This document shows, in pieces, positions 1 through 9,559 of a stretch of 64,000 bases of DNA; the stretch's first letter is position 1, and the number at the start of each line of letters is the position of its first letter. The notes under the pieces were generated by a model. The model was given only the letters and a program-made list of their open reading frames with translations. It was not told the DNA's origin and ran no database searches. Origin of the DNA: Leeuwenhoekiella blandensis MED217 (lineage in GTDB: Bacteria; Bacteroidota; Bacteroidia; Flavobacteriales; Flavobacteriaceae); NCBI RefSeq assembly GCF_000152985.1, contig NZ_CH672395.1, positions 2,246,262-2,310,261 on the forward strand, in the 5' to 3' direction. Position numbers and translations under genes: made by a program.

Positions 1-16
1 AGTAATTATTGAAGGT

Positions 17-2887
17 CTACTTCTTTATTTCTTCAAGCTTAACTTCGTTCCCCTCTTTATCGAGAAGCATTACTTCGTCAAAGCCCATATCTTTAAATTG
101 CTGGTACTGCGTTGCCGCATCTCCAACAACCAAATACGCCATTTTTGACTCATCAAGATACTTATTGGCTAAAGCTTTGTGCTGCTCTAAGGTCATATTC
201 TTGATCGTTGCTTCTTCCTGCTCGATATAATTAGGATCTAGATCGTAAGCACTACGCTCTTGCAACATTCCTAAAAGCGAACCTTGTGTTTCAAAACGAC
301 GCGCATTAGACTTGATCAAAGCGTTTTTAGTAAACTCTAGATCTTCAGGCGAAATACCTTCTTTATATTTCTGAATTTCATCTCTAAAGATCGAAACCGA
401 TTCACCGGTGGTGTTGGTTCTTACAGAAGAAGATGCTGTAAAAGTTCCCGGAATTTTACTTCCGCTAAAACCAGAACGCGCACCATAGGTGTACCCTTTT
501 TCTTCGCGCAATACCAGGTTTACATTACCGCTGAACGAACCTCCTAATTTGTAATTCATCACCTCTGCAGGATAGAAATCTTTATCGGTACGTGGCATAG
601 AGATGTATCCAATATTGATCACCGACTGCTTCGCGTTAGGAACATCCACAAAATAAAGCGATGCTTTATCTCTGTTGTTCTCTATCGGGAATTCAGGAAT
701 CGTCACTTCTTTAGCCTCCCAGTTCTCTTTAAGACCTTCTAAGGAAGCTAATGCCTGACTTTCGCTAATATCTCCCACTACGTGAAAACGACTTACGCTA
801 GGAGAAAAATAGTTGTTGTAGTAGTCTTTTAAATCTTGAATTGTGATCGCTTCAACAGACTCTACAGTTCCTGAAGTAGAATACGCTAATGGATGGTTCT
901 CTCCATAGAGACGCTTGCTATACACACGATTTGCGATCACATTAGGATTTGCATCAGAACGTTTGATCCCGTTGATCGTACTTGTTTTGATACGTGCAAA
1001 TTCTTTCTCGTCCCAACGTGGCTCTAAAAGAATCTCCTGCACTAATTCCATGGTCGCATCAAAGTTACGCGCCAGTGTATTTCCTCTTAAAACAATAGAC
1101 TCATCACCGGTATACATATTGATGCTTGCTCCAAGACGGTCTATAGCTTCTTCTAATTCTAACGGAGTTTTAGTCGCTGTACCTTCCATAAGAATGTCGC
1201 TCATCAAGTTAGCCACTCCATTTTTGTTTAGATCATCTAATAAATGTCCTCCTTCAATCACAAGGCTGAAGTTTACTAGCGGAAGTTCGTCTTGAACGAT
1301 TCCATAAACTTCCATTTCATTAGGTAATTCGGCAGTCCAGCTTTCCGGAATATTCAATTCTGGAGTCTCTCCCATAGGAGGTGCTACAGAACGGTCAAAC
1401 TTAGAAGGTGTTTTCTCGATCTCAACATCTGCATCAACAATTTCGGTCTCTACATTTTCGGTGATCTCTTCTTCAACAACCTCAGCTTTTTCTGAATTTT
1501 CAGCGATAAGCTCTACTTGTCCTTTTGGTACAAAACTGGTCATTACATAAGGCTTCCCTTTTACGTATTTTTCATAAACACGCATTACATCTTCAGCAGT
1601 AACTGCTTTAATATTCTCAATATCATCTTCGATAAACCCGGGATCTCCGGTAAACACATCGTATTGTGCCAGTTGGAACGATTTCCCTAACACACTACTG
1701 ATGCCATTATAAAAGTCAGTTTCCAGACCTGCTTTAATACGCTCAATATCTTCAGCCTTCACGCCTTCTTCTTCAAAAAGCGCAAATGCTTTATTAATTC
1801 CGGTTTCTACACTATCCAGATCAACACCAGAGTTAGCGGTAACCGAAACTCTAAATTTCCCTGCAATTTGATCAGAGCTGTTAAATGCAAACGGACGTGA
1901 AGCCAGCTCCATATCTTCTACTAGAACGCGGTATAAAGGCGCTTTCTTTCCGTCTGATAAAATTTCGCCTAAGAAATCTAAAGCATACGCATCGTCTGTA
2001 TACTGCTCTACCGTAGGCCAAACCATATTCAGCTGGGGTGCTGTAGCAAAGTTGTCTTCGTGATACAAACGCTTGGTCTCGTCTAAGGTTACGTTTTGAA
2101 CCGGTAAAGGTTCTACTTCCTGACGCTTTTTAATTTCGCCAAAATACTTTTCTACCAATTCTTTAGTCTTGCCTTCTTCAAAATCCCCGGCAATTACAAG
2201 CGTGGCATTGTTAGGGCCGTAGAATTTATCGTAGAATTCTTTTACATCCTCTACAGTAGCGTTTTGAAGATCTTCAAGTTCACCAATCACCTGCCAGCTG
2301 TACGGGTGACCATCAGGGAATAAATTCTTGTCAATCACCCAACTGGTATGTCCGTAAGGATTGTTATCAACACGCTGACGTTTTTCATTCTGAACCACTT
2401 CTTGCTGGTTTGCAAAAGCCGATTCTGTTACGGTATTGATAAGAAAGCCCATACGATCAGACTCTAACCACAACACAGTTTCTAATGCATTGTTAGGTAC
2501 TACTTCGTAATATACGGTACCATCTTGCCAGGTTCCCCCGTTTAAAGTACCACCGGCATCCTGAATGGTTTTAAAGAATTGATCTTGCGGAACGTTTTCT
2601 GATTCCTGAAAAAGCATATGCTCAAATAAGTGTGCAAATCCCGTACGCCCTTTCTTCTCACGGTTAGATCCTACGCCATACTGAATGGCTACAGATACAA
2701 TAGGGTCACTCTTGTCTTGATGAAGCACAACGTTTAACCCGTTCTCGAGTTCGTACTTCTCGTAGTCGATTGATAATTTGGCTTCTGCGACATCGCCCGT
2801 ATCGGTTTCTTTGTCTTCACAAGAAACAAAGGTTGCCACAAACAATGACAACATAAGCGCCATTGGTGTCCATCTCGTTTTGATCAT
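17..2887 (-). CDS. M16 family zinc metallopeptidase, two-domain lipoprotein
   Basis: A 956-residue protein of the pitrilysin/insulinase family (M16), expected to degrade peptides at the cell envelope. The N-terminus is a lipoprotein signal with lipobox Cys at residue 23 (FVSC). The inverted zinc motif HLFEH is at residues 86-90, with a downstream Glu in EVVQNEKRQ as the likely third ligand. The second half is another M16-fold repeat without HxxEH, the usual arrangement of one active and one structural half. An acidic Glu/Val-rich linker near residues 465-490 joins them. The start is supported by a good promoter just upstream (2967-2998). The function is known at family level; the substrate is unknown. 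Confidence 0.93.
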   Translation of the reverse strand: MIKTRWTPMALMLSLFVATFVSCEDKETDTGDVAEAKLSIDYEKYELENGLNVVLHQDKSDPIVSVAIQYGVGSNREKKGRTGFAHLFEHMLFQESENVPQDQFFKTIQDAGGTLNGGTWQDGTVYYEVVPNNALETVLWLESDRMGFLINTVTESAFANQQEVVQNEKRQRVDNNPYGHTSWVIDKNLFPDGHPYSWQVIGELEDLQNATVEDVKEFYDKFYGPNNATLVIAGDFEEGKTKELVEKYFGEIKKRQEVEPLPVQNVTLDETKRLYHEDNFATAPQLNMVWPTVEQYTDDAYALDFLGEILSDGKKAPLYRVLVEDMELASRPFAFNSSDQIAGKFRVSVTANSGVDLDSVETGINKAFALFEEEGVKAEDIERIKAGLETDFYNGISSVLGKSFQLAQYDVFTGDPGFIEDDIENIKAVTAEDVMRVYEKYVKGKPYVMTSFVPKGQVELIAENSEKAEVVEEEITENVETEIVDADVEIEKTPSKFDRSVAPPMGETPELNIPESWTAELPNEMEVYGIVQDELPLVNFSLVIEGGHLLDDLNKNGVANLMSDILMEGTATKTPLELEEAIDRLGASINMYTGDESIVLRGNTLARNFDATMELVQEILLEPRWDEKEFARIKTSTINGIKRSDANPNVIANRVYSKRLYGENHPLAYSTSGTVESVEAITIQDLKDYYNNYFSPSVSRFHVVGDISESQALASLEGLKENWEAKEVTIPEFPIENNRDKASLYFVDVPNAKQSVINIGYISMPRTDKDFYPAEVMNYKLGGSFSGNVNLVLREEKGYTYGARSGFSGSKIPGTFTASSSVRTNTTGESVSIFRDEIQKYKEGISPEDLEFTKNALIKSNARRFETQGSLLGMLQERSAYDLDPNYIEQEEATIKNMTLEQHKALANKYLDESKMAYLVVGDAATQYQQFKDMGFDEVMLLDKEGNEVKLEEIKK

Positions 2888-2966
2888 AGATGTTAGTTTT
2901 TTGATTAATAAAAAGTTAAATACGTTCCTAACTGTTAGAAAAGACGCAATAATTGCGCCGAAGTTA

Positions 2967-2998
2967 CAAAACTATTAGGGTTTATTTAACGAAATCAA
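2967..2998 (-). promoter_or_regulatory. Bacteroidota-type promoter for the M16 gene
   Basis: On the minus strand TTG (2998-2996) is followed after 21 nt by TAGTTTTG (2974-2967), matching TTG-N(17-23)-TAnnTTTG. A short palindrome, CGCAAT-A-ATTGCG at 2945-2957, lies just downstream in the 5' leader and could be an operator. Position and spacing are seen; activity is inferred. Confidence 0.6.
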
Positions 2999-3012
2999 AA
3001 AACTGATGCATA

Positions 3013-3693
3013 TTATTCAGCGGCGTTCTCTGCGCGTATTTTTTCTAGCTCTTCTTGCGTGAGTACTCTAAAGGAGAATTTATAGCCTTCATAGATGGCG
3101 ATTCCGTAGAATAGAAGATCCATTGGGCTGAAGGTTTCAGAAAGCAGTTCTGGCAAATAGGCGTAGTCAAAATATAAAGCAGTCTCCAAAAGCGTAAGAT
3201 CTTGAGCATTGGCTACCAACCCAAAAATACTGAATATGTTCCCAACAAATACAGCGACAAATGCAATGGCGCCTCCCCAGATCCCAAAGATCTGACTGAT
3301 TCCTTTTCCAATCAATCGAATGGTAAAACCTACGCCGGCTCCTATCGCCACTGCCATATACCCGATCTGAAACTCAGTCAAAACAGTAATAGTTCCCCAG
3401 AGAATAGCTCCTATTAAACCGGCTATCAAACCACAGATCACGGCGGGAATTAAATTTTCCTGACTTTTTACATATTCCAGATCTTCTTCAGAAAGCTTTT
3501 CTCTGACCTGGCTCATCTCTAAGCCTTCGGTTTGATGAGAAACGACTTTAACCGCGGTATCTTCTTTAAAATCTATACAGGTATTTTCAAAAGAAGCTTT
3601 TTCATTGGTGAGTTTACAAAGAATACCTTCTTTCATATTCATTTCTCGGTTGAGGCATCTTTTGCAAAAAGCCAATTGCGCATCTCTGGTCAT
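3013..3693 (-). CDS. Membrane protein with N-terminal Cys motif, unknown function
   Basis: A 226-residue protein that I cannot assign to a characterised family. The first 40 residues carry four cysteines (C10, C13, C26, C39) in a C-x2-C-x12-C-x12-C layout, which could bind zinc. Residues 80-165 hold about three hydrophobic segments rich in Gly and Ala, one of them reading AVAIGAGVGF. The C-terminal part has another hydrophobic stretch. It lies between the M16 peptidase and the YifB ATPase on the same strand, with gaps of over 100 nt on both sides, so it is probably its own unit. Coding is likely because of length, sensible composition and a start context close to its neighbours. Function unknown. 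Confidence 0.75.
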   Translation of the reverse strand: MTRDAQLAFCKRCLNREMNMKEGILCKLTNEKASFENTCIDFKEDTAVKVVSHQTEGLEMSQVREKLSEEDLEYVKSQENLIPAVICGLIAGLIGAILWGTITVLTEFQIGYMAVAIGAGVGFTIRLIGKGISQIFGIWGGAIAFVAVFVGNIFSIFGLVANAQDLTLLETALYFDYAYLPELLSETFSPMDLLFYGIAIYEGYKFSFRVLTQEELEKIRAENAAE

Positions 3694-3795
3694 TTTGATA
3701 GTTGTTTAACGATTAAGCAACAAGTATCTTAAAAAAATTAACAGTATCAAATAATTTTGGATAATTAAGACATACTCTAAATAATATTAGAAATA

Positions 3796-5334
3796 CTATC
3801 CCAACCAACCATCGCGATCGAGACTTCGGTACTGAATGGCTTCTGTAATATGATGTGCCTGTATGTGTTCTGAAGCTTCTAAGTCGGCAATGGTGCGCGA
3901 AACCTTAAGAATACGATCATACGCCCGTGCAGAAAGGTTAAGTTTTTCCATCGCATTTTTCAATAAGGTTTTTGAAGTCTCATCCAATGCGCAGTGCTGT
4001 CTGATTTGTTTAACACCCATTTGCGCGTTGTAATTGATGCTTTCGATTTCGGTAAATCGGTTGGTTTGTAGTTTGCGGGCTTCGGTAACTCGCTTTCTGA
4101 TTTCCACACTGCTTTCCGCTTTGCGTTCTTCAGAAAGTTTATCAAAAGACACAGGAGTCACTTCAATATGAATATCAATACGATCTAACAAGGGGCCGGA
4201 AACTTTACTCAAGTAGCGCTGCATTTCGGCAGGTGTGCTGCTCACAGGCGCACTGGGATCGTTAAAATAACCACCCGGACTGGGATTCATACTGGCGACC
4301 AGCATAAAACTACTGGGATAGGTCACCGTAAACTTAGCCCGGGAAATCGTGACTTCACGATCTTCCAGCGGTTGCCGCATCACTTCAAGAACCGTACGTT
4401 TAAATTCGGGCAATTCGTCTAAAAAGAGTACTCCGTTGTGCGCCAAAGAGATCTCTCCCGGTTGAGGATACGCCCCACCGCCTACGAGTGCGACGTCTGA
4501 AATCGTATGGTGCGGACTTCTAAAAGGCCGCTGTGCCATCAAGCCTAGGTTTTCACGCATTCTGCCTGAGACGCTGTGTATTTTTGTCGTTTCGAGCGCT
4601 TCACGTAAGGTCATTGGCGGTAAGATAGAAGGCAAACGCTTTGCGAGCATTGTTTTACCCGCACCCGGCGGACCGATCAAAATAATATTATGTCCACCGG
4701 CCGCGGCGATCTCCATACACCGTTTAATCGACTCCTGCCCTTTTACATCACTAAAGTCAAACTCGGGATGCTCTAAGGCAAGAAAAAATTCGTTACGCGT
4801 GTCAACAATGGTGCGCTCTAAAGGTGCATCATTATCAAAATGCTCGATCACCTGCGCAATAGAATCTATCCCATAAACTTCGAGATCTTTCACAATAGCT
4901 GCTTCCTTTGCATTTTGACTGGGCAGCAAAAACTTTTTGAATCCTTCTTCCTGTGCTTTGATCGCAATTGGCAAAGCACCGCGTATGGGTTGCAGACTTC
5001 CGTCTAACGAGAGTTCGCCCATAATGACATAATCCTCTAAATGTTCCGCTTTTATTTGTCCGCTTGCTACAAGAATACCTATTGCCAGCGTAAGATCGTA
5101 GGCGCTTCCCTCCTTGCGTAGATCGGCTGGAGCCATATTCAGCGTGATTTTCTTACCGGGAATTTTAAAACCATTATTCTGAAGTGCGGCAGCAATGCGG
5201 TAATTGCTTTCTCTGATCGCATTATCAGGCAATCCCACCAAGTGATACCCAATACCTTTATCAATATTTACTTCGATCGTAATTGTAGAAGCCTCAACGC
5301 CAAAAACCGCTGAGCCATAAACCTTTGTAAGCAT
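3796..5334 (-). CDS. comM: YifB/ComM family Mg-chelatase-like AAA+ ATPase
   Basis: A 512-residue AAA+ protein of the YifB/ComM family. Characterised ComM is a hexameric helicase that promotes branch migration during integration of transforming DNA. An N-terminal ChlI-type Lon-like domain (about residues 20-145) precedes the ATPase. Walker A GPPGAGKT is at 221-228 and Walker B VLFLDE at 302-307, and a C-terminal Mg-chelatase helical domain ends near 505. Length and domain order are normal for the family. It appears to be a single-gene unit 74 nt downstream of the FAD-binding gene. Its role in natural transformation here is family knowledge, not visible in the sequence. Confidence 0.93.
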   Translation of the reverse strand: MLTKVYGSAVFGVEASTITIEVNIDKGIGYHLVGLPDNAIRESNYRIAAALQNNGFKIPGKKITLNMAPADLRKEGSAYDLTLAIGILVASGQIKAEHLEDYVIMGELSLDGSLQPIRGALPIAIKAQEEGFKKFLLPSQNAKEAAIVKDLEVYGIDSIAQVIEHFDNDAPLERTIVDTRNEFFLALEHPEFDFSDVKGQESIKRCMEIAAAGGHNIILIGPPGAGKTMLAKRLPSILPPMTLREALETTKIHSVSGRMRENLGLMAQRPFRSPHHTISDVALVGGGAYPQPGEISLAHNGVLFLDELPEFKRTVLEVMRQPLEDREVTISRAKFTVTYPSSFMLVASMNPSPGGYFNDPSAPVSSTPAEMQRYLSKVSGPLLDRIDIHIEVTPVSFDKLSEERKAESSVEIRKRVTEARKLQTNRFTEIESINYNAQMGVKQIRQHCALDETSKTLLKNAMEKLNLSARAYDRILKVSRTIADLEASEHIQAHHITEAIQYRSLDRDGWLG

Positions 5335-5408
5335 AATTTTTAAGTTGGTTTTCTAAAGAAACAATATTATTTCCAACTTTTGAAATTAGTTTACTGGTTT
5401 TTAAAGGT

Positions 5409-7139
5409 TTAAACTCTTTTAAGAACTCCTTCAGCCCATTTTCGTGCAGGTTTTCCAAAACATTCGATCAAATCATCCACTCCCACAACACTGCCTTTGG
5501 CAAGCCTTCCTAATAGGGCGATATGTTGATGGGTGTTTCCACCTTGACTGATGATACGGCCATCTTCTAAAGTATGCAGACCTAATTTATAACTCACGGC
5601 ATCAACGCGCTTATCTTCTCTGAGATGCTCCACTAACGAACTACTAACTGCTTTAAGCTGCGGCGCATCGATCACCGAATTAACCATCACATCAACTGCT
5701 ACCGATTGCGCTCCTTTTGTTAAGCGCCAGCCTTCTTTGATCAACTGTATTTCGGGATCCTTTACAAAATTAAGATTCAGTACTTCTGATTTTACCAAAG
5801 CTATAAGTTGCTGCACACTTTTAACCGGTGGTCCGTAAGAATAGCGTTTACTGGCCTCGATGTACTTTACCACATCTACCATCGCGTCATCTCCTAAATT
5901 CATATAGGTATAATCGTGATACAACACACTTAAAGCAAAACGCCAGACCTGACCCAGACAGTAATCCAAACTAATATCAGTTTTACCGCAAGCCATCTTA
6001 AGATAAAGCTCCATCGCCTCCAAAGGTTCGGTATTATGACTTACGAGTAAGGTATGTTCATGCCCTGGGTTCTTAATCAGTTGTAAGGTTAATGCTGAAA
6101 GTTGCTCTAAAGAAAGATCAGTAGTTCTCGCTTTGGTCTCCAATCTTTGATAAATACTACTCGTGATCTGCGCTATAGCTTCAATTAAGAACGAAGCATC
6201 TTTAATTTCAGAAGCGTTAGCTTCTGCGGTCTCTATCGCCTTGATGAGTAATTCATTTTCTTCAGGAGTAGGCTTAAACCAAGTGTCAATTGCTTCAGAA
6301 AGGGGTTTAGGTACGGGCGGTAAGCCATTTAATGAAAACGCTACCAACTCGCGCGGCGCCTCAGCTGAAGGTTTATATTCAAATTCAATGGAATTAGAAA
6401 TAGGAACAAATTCACCACCAAAACCTATGCTCAAAGCTCTAACCTGATCCACCATAGACAATCCAAAACCGCGTAGCGCGATTTTCGTTTTAGGCGTAAT
6501 CTCATCTGTCTCTAAAGCTCCTACAGGATAAGGATCTTTATACAGTTTTAAGTTATGTTTCTTGGCGTGTACATCCCATTCAGATAATTGCTTAGAATCA
6601 TAAGTAGGCTGATGACCAATCGTGAGTACGACTTCATCTACTTTGTAGTGATCCCCTGCTTTGGTCACGATCGTACACCCCGAGGCCTCCGGCTCGATCT
6701 GTACAACTTCATGTTGATAAAGTTCCAATAATCCTGCTCCGCTAAGCGCTTGTTTTAGGGTCTCAAAACGCTCGTTTAAATAGCTTCCTATTTTGGAGCG
6801 TGAAGGAAAGTGGTCCTGGTCTCCAGACGCTTCTCCTTCAATCAGCTCCAACCATTCCTGATAACCCGGAAATTGTGGAAGGTAAACTTCGTCAAAAGAA
6901 AGCGCTTCGCGGCCTGCCAAATTGTTTGATAAGTTACGCTCGTGAATATTAGACAAATTGGTAGCCACCTGATCGGGAGACCATATTTGGCCGGCACCGG
7001 GATACGGTGAAGCTTCAAACAGGAGCACTTGCAGCGGTTGCTTAATATCTAAGTGCTTCTTTGCAACATAAAGACTTTCGAGAGCTGCAAGTCCACGTGG
7101 TCCCACACCTACAATACCAATTTTAAACGTTTTTGACAC
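5409..7139 (-). CDS. FAD/NAD(P)-binding protein (NAD_binding_9 type)
   Basis: A 576-residue protein opening with a Rossmann dinucleotide motif, GVGPRG at residues 11-16. It fits the large FAD/NAD(P)-binding family (Pfam NAD_binding_9) that is common in Bacteroidota and lacks a firm substrate. The segment FGLSMVDQVRAL and a second glycine-rich strand around residue 220 fit a two-domain flavoprotein. No signal peptide is seen, so it is likely cytosolic. It stands alone between convergent-looking gaps, 74 nt before yifB and 107 nt after the amylase gene, so the context gives no pathway. Oxidoreductase or monooxygenase activity is inference. Confidence 0.8.
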   Translation of the reverse strand: MSKTFKIGIVGVGPRGLAALESLYVAKKHLDIKQPLQVLLFEASPYPGAGQIWSPDQVATNLSNIHERNLSNNLAGREALSFDEVYLPQFPGYQEWLELIEGEASGDQDHFPSRSKIGSYLNERFETLKQALSGAGLLELYQHEVVQIEPEASGCTIVTKAGDHYKVDEVVLTIGHQPTYDSKQLSEWDVHAKKHNLKLYKDPYPVGALETDEITPKTKIALRGFGLSMVDQVRALSIGFGGEFVPISNSIEFEYKPSAEAPRELVAFSLNGLPPVPKPLSEAIDTWFKPTPEENELLIKAIETAEANASEIKDASFLIEAIAQITSSIYQRLETKARTTDLSLEQLSALTLQLIKNPGHEHTLLVSHNTEPLEAMELYLKMACGKTDISLDYCLGQVWRFALSVLYHDYTYMNLGDDAMVDVVKYIEASKRYSYGPPVKSVQQLIALVKSEVLNLNFVKDPEIQLIKEGWRLTKGAQSVAVDVMVNSVIDAPQLKAVSSSLVEHLREDKRVDAVSYKLGLHTLEDGRIISQGGNTHQHIALLGRLAKGSVVGVDDLIECFGKPARKWAEGVLKRV

Positions 7140-7246
7140 AGAAATGATTTTGGGATTATGAAGTTGAAACGATAAAGGTACGGCGTAACACTTTAGGAAG
7201 TCGTTAAGCTTAAGCCATAAGGTATTAAGCTTATCATAAATATGCC

Positions 7247-9118
7247 TTATTCTACCCTAAAAACAAAAGACTGAAGTGGCTTAATATCTACACGCATCCT
7301 TCCTGACTGCTCTTCTATAGTTAGCCTTGCTTCTTCTTCGCCATAAAGCTGATCTATTGCTTTGTAAGTTCCGTCGTTGAGCTTCCATTGCTGAATGATA
7401 TCCTGCGGAAGCTGAAGCTCAAAACCAAAGGTGTCCTTAGCATCAAAATTGGTTACGATGATGAGTTTATCGGTTTCAGACCAGCGTACAAAGGAGTGCA
7501 CGCGGTCGTTGTACCATTCGGTATGTTGACGATTATGCCAGTGAATATCTGCATACGCTCCCATTATCGCCGAATTCTCAAGACTGAAATTCAATAGGCG
7601 TTTATAAAAATCTCTAAGCGCTAGTTCTTCTGAAGTAGATTTTCCACCATCAAAGTTTTTATCATTAACCCAACGCACCACACTGGGCACGCTTCCGTAG
7701 TCAAAAATGGAGGTACGGGTAGGGTCACCAAAACCTAAATCTTCCAAAGCCGGCTCACCCAATTCCTGACCAAAATAGATCATCGTAGGCGACTTGCTGA
7801 TCAATGCCGAAACAACCATCGCAGGTTTTCCCTTTTCTGCATTTCCGGCAAAGGCATCACTGGCGATACGCTGCTCATCGTGGTTCTCGAGAAAATGCAG
7901 CATATTGACTTCAATGTCTTCCTGGTATTTTAAAATGGGTGCAAAATGATCTGTGCTTCCGTGACCTTGCATCACGTGTTTTATGGTATCATACAACTCA
8001 ACTTTATCGTATAAATAATCCATTTTACCTTTAAAAATGTATTCGCGATACAGCTGCGGATTATAAACTTCGGCCATTAGAAACGCATTGGGACGCTCCA
8101 TTTTAATAGCGGCATTCATATAACTCCAAAACTCAACTGGCACCATTTCGGCCATATCATAGCGAAACCCGTCAACACCTTTCGCAATCCAAAATAAAGC
8201 AATGTCTTTAAATTGTTTCCAAGAAGCCGGTACTTCTTTGCCTTCCCAAAATTCAAAGTGCTTTTTATAATCCCAATGTCCTGCATCCTCAGGCAATTCA
8301 TCAAAATCCTTATGCCCTTCCGGACTCACGCCGTAGTTGATTTTTACGGTCTCATACCAATCGTTCTGATCAGGCTGTGCATCGCGCGAACCGTTACCGG
8401 TCCATTTTGCCGGTGACTCTATAAAGTTATGATCTGCGGTTTTAACTTCTTCACCACCCAAAGGCTGATATCCGTTTTGCCACTCCGGGACTTTAAAATC
8501 TTCACCGGGAATATAATAGAAGTTGTTATGCTTAGCGTAAGCTACAGAAGTATCATCGTTTTTACCAAAGGCAATGCTGCTTTGTGGCGTATTCAGGCTT
8601 TCATATTTGCGGGCAACGTGATTCGGAACGATATCTATTATCACTTTTAATCCTGCTTCATGAGTGCGGTTGATGAGGGCTTCAAATTCTTCAAGACGGT
8701 TTTCCGGGTTTACGGCCATATCAGGATCTACTTGATAATAGTCTTTTACAGCATAAGGCGATCCCGCCCTACCTTTGACCACATCGGGATCATCGTTTGA
8801 AATCCCATATTCAGTATAATCTGTGATCACCGCGTGATGTGGTACACCGGTATACCAAATATGTGTAACCCCAAGATCTTTGATTTCCTGAAGCGCTTTA
8901 GGAGTAAAGTCAGCAAACTTTCCTACTCCATTTTCTTCAATAGTACCCCAAGGTTTATTTGTGGTGTTGGTATTCCCAAAAAGTCGGGTAAAAACATGAT
9001 ACACAACTTTTTTTTGGTTGGTCTTTATAGGCATCATAGCTGATTTTTGAATTGAATTACTCTGACCGCAAGAGATCAAAATAAGTAGGAACAAGTTAAC
9101 AAAGCTGTATTTAATCAT
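7247..9118 (-). CDS. GH13 alpha-amylase family lipoprotein
   Basis: A 623-residue glycoside hydrolase of family GH13, which acts on alpha-glucans. The N-terminal signal has lipobox Cys17 (LISC), so it is probably membrane-anchored. The (beta/alpha)8 motifs are intact: IIDIVPNH near 160-167, DGFRYD with nucleophile Asp321, MAE with acid/base Glu350, and ENHDEQ with Asp414. A C-terminal beta domain ends the protein. Unlike typical sus operons it has no SusC/D partner next to it, so it may be a housekeeping periplasmic amylase. The exact subfamily and product size cannot be told from sequence alone. Confidence 0.93.
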   Translation of the reverse strand: MIKYSFVNLFLLILISCGQSNSIQKSAMMPIKTNQKKVVYHVFTRLFGNTNTTNKPWGTIEENGVGKFADFTPKALQEIKDLGVTHIWYTGVPHHAVITDYTEYGISNDDPDVVKGRAGSPYAVKDYYQVDPDMAVNPENRLEEFEALINRTHEAGLKVIIDIVPNHVARKYESLNTPQSSIAFGKNDDTSVAYAKHNNFYYIPGEDFKVPEWQNGYQPLGGEEVKTADHNFIESPAKWTGNGSRDAQPDQNDWYETVKINYGVSPEGHKDFDELPEDAGHWDYKKHFEFWEGKEVPASWKQFKDIALFWIAKGVDGFRYDMAEMVPVEFWSYMNAAIKMERPNAFLMAEVYNPQLYREYIFKGKMDYLYDKVELYDTIKHVMQGHGSTDHFAPILKYQEDIEVNMLHFLENHDEQRIASDAFAGNAEKGKPAMVVSALISKSPTMIYFGQELGEPALEDLGFGDPTRTSIFDYGSVPSVVRWVNDKNFDGGKSTSEELALRDFYKRLLNFSLENSAIMGAYADIHWHNRQHTEWYNDRVHSFVRWSETDKLIIVTNFDAKDTFGFELQLPQDIIQQWKLNDGTYKAIDQLYGEEEARLTIEEQSGRMRVDIKPLQSFVFRVE

Positions 9119-9224
9119 GACGGAAAATTACATAATACTCTGTAATCATATACTAGCCTGCGTTTACAAATTTAAGAATGCAATCAACCTAAAATTTTAA
9201 CAAAAGGCTAAATCGTTTAAATAG

Positions 9225-9259
9225 GCATAAAAAACAAAAAGGGGGAAAATCCCCCTTTT
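9225..9259 (-). terminator. Rho-independent terminator
   Basis: A near-perfect hairpin with arms AAAAGGGGGA and TCCCCCTTTT around a 3-nt loop. Read on the minus strand it is followed by TTTTTGTTTTTTA, a strong U-tract. It suits the end of the tilS-to-9654 operon. The plus-strand reading has only TTTTGTTG after the stem. Confidence 0.75.
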
Positions 9260-9362
9260 GTTGCTGATAGAATATAAATACTTTTATCTCGTATTAATCA
9301 ATAAAGATTATTACCGTTTATAATCTAATTATTAGGGGAATTAAATTTTAAACGTATTAATG

Positions 9363-9412
9363 ATTTAGGGGTGAAAGGCACTCTGCGCGAGCAGGGTGTT
9401 TTTCTTTTTTAG
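9363..9412 (+). ncRNA. 50-nt stem-loop element, copy 1 (possible sRNA 3' end or terminator)
   Basis: A conserved leader (ATTTAGGGGTGAAAGG) is followed by an 8-bp stem (9379-9386 with 9391-9398), a GCGA tetraloop of the GNRA type, and a U-tract TTTTTCTTTTTT. It is 48/50 identical to copy 2 at 9510-9559, and the only two differences form one compensatory base pair (C-G here, T-A there). This supports a selected RNA structure. The Rfam Flavo-1 motif is the first known family I would test, but I could not compare it. Confidence 0.6.
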
Positions 9413-9509
9413 ACGGTTTGTAATAAATCGAAAAATTATAAAACGATTTAGTGGAATTTTAACAGAAAGAGTTGCAAATATATTTTGTAAATTTACAATG
9501 TCATTGACA

Positions 9510-9559
9510 ATTTAGGGGTGAAAGGCACTTTGCGCGAGCAAGGTGTTTTTCTTTTTTAG
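9510..9559 (+). ncRNA. 50-nt stem-loop element, copy 2
   Basis: This is the second copy, 147 nt downstream of copy 1 on the same strand. The stem is 9526-9533 paired with 9538-9545, again with a GCGA loop and a TTTTTCTTTTTT tail. The leader is identical to copy 1. No perfect promoter is seen; the preceding 50 nt are very AT-rich (TTGCAAATATATTTTG). It may be an independent small RNA, a tandem terminator, or part of one transcript with copy 1. Confidence 0.6.

Noticed and set aside
2983-2994. TTTAACGAAATC, similar to the GH43 upstream motif
   Set aside because: It is upstream of the M16 gene, AT-rich and short; a match of this size can occur by chance and it weakens the proposed HTCS motif.
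7190-7246. Hairpin ATAAGG...CCTTAT after the GH13 gene
   Set aside because: The loop is long and there is no T-run on the minus strand, so it is not a convincing terminator.
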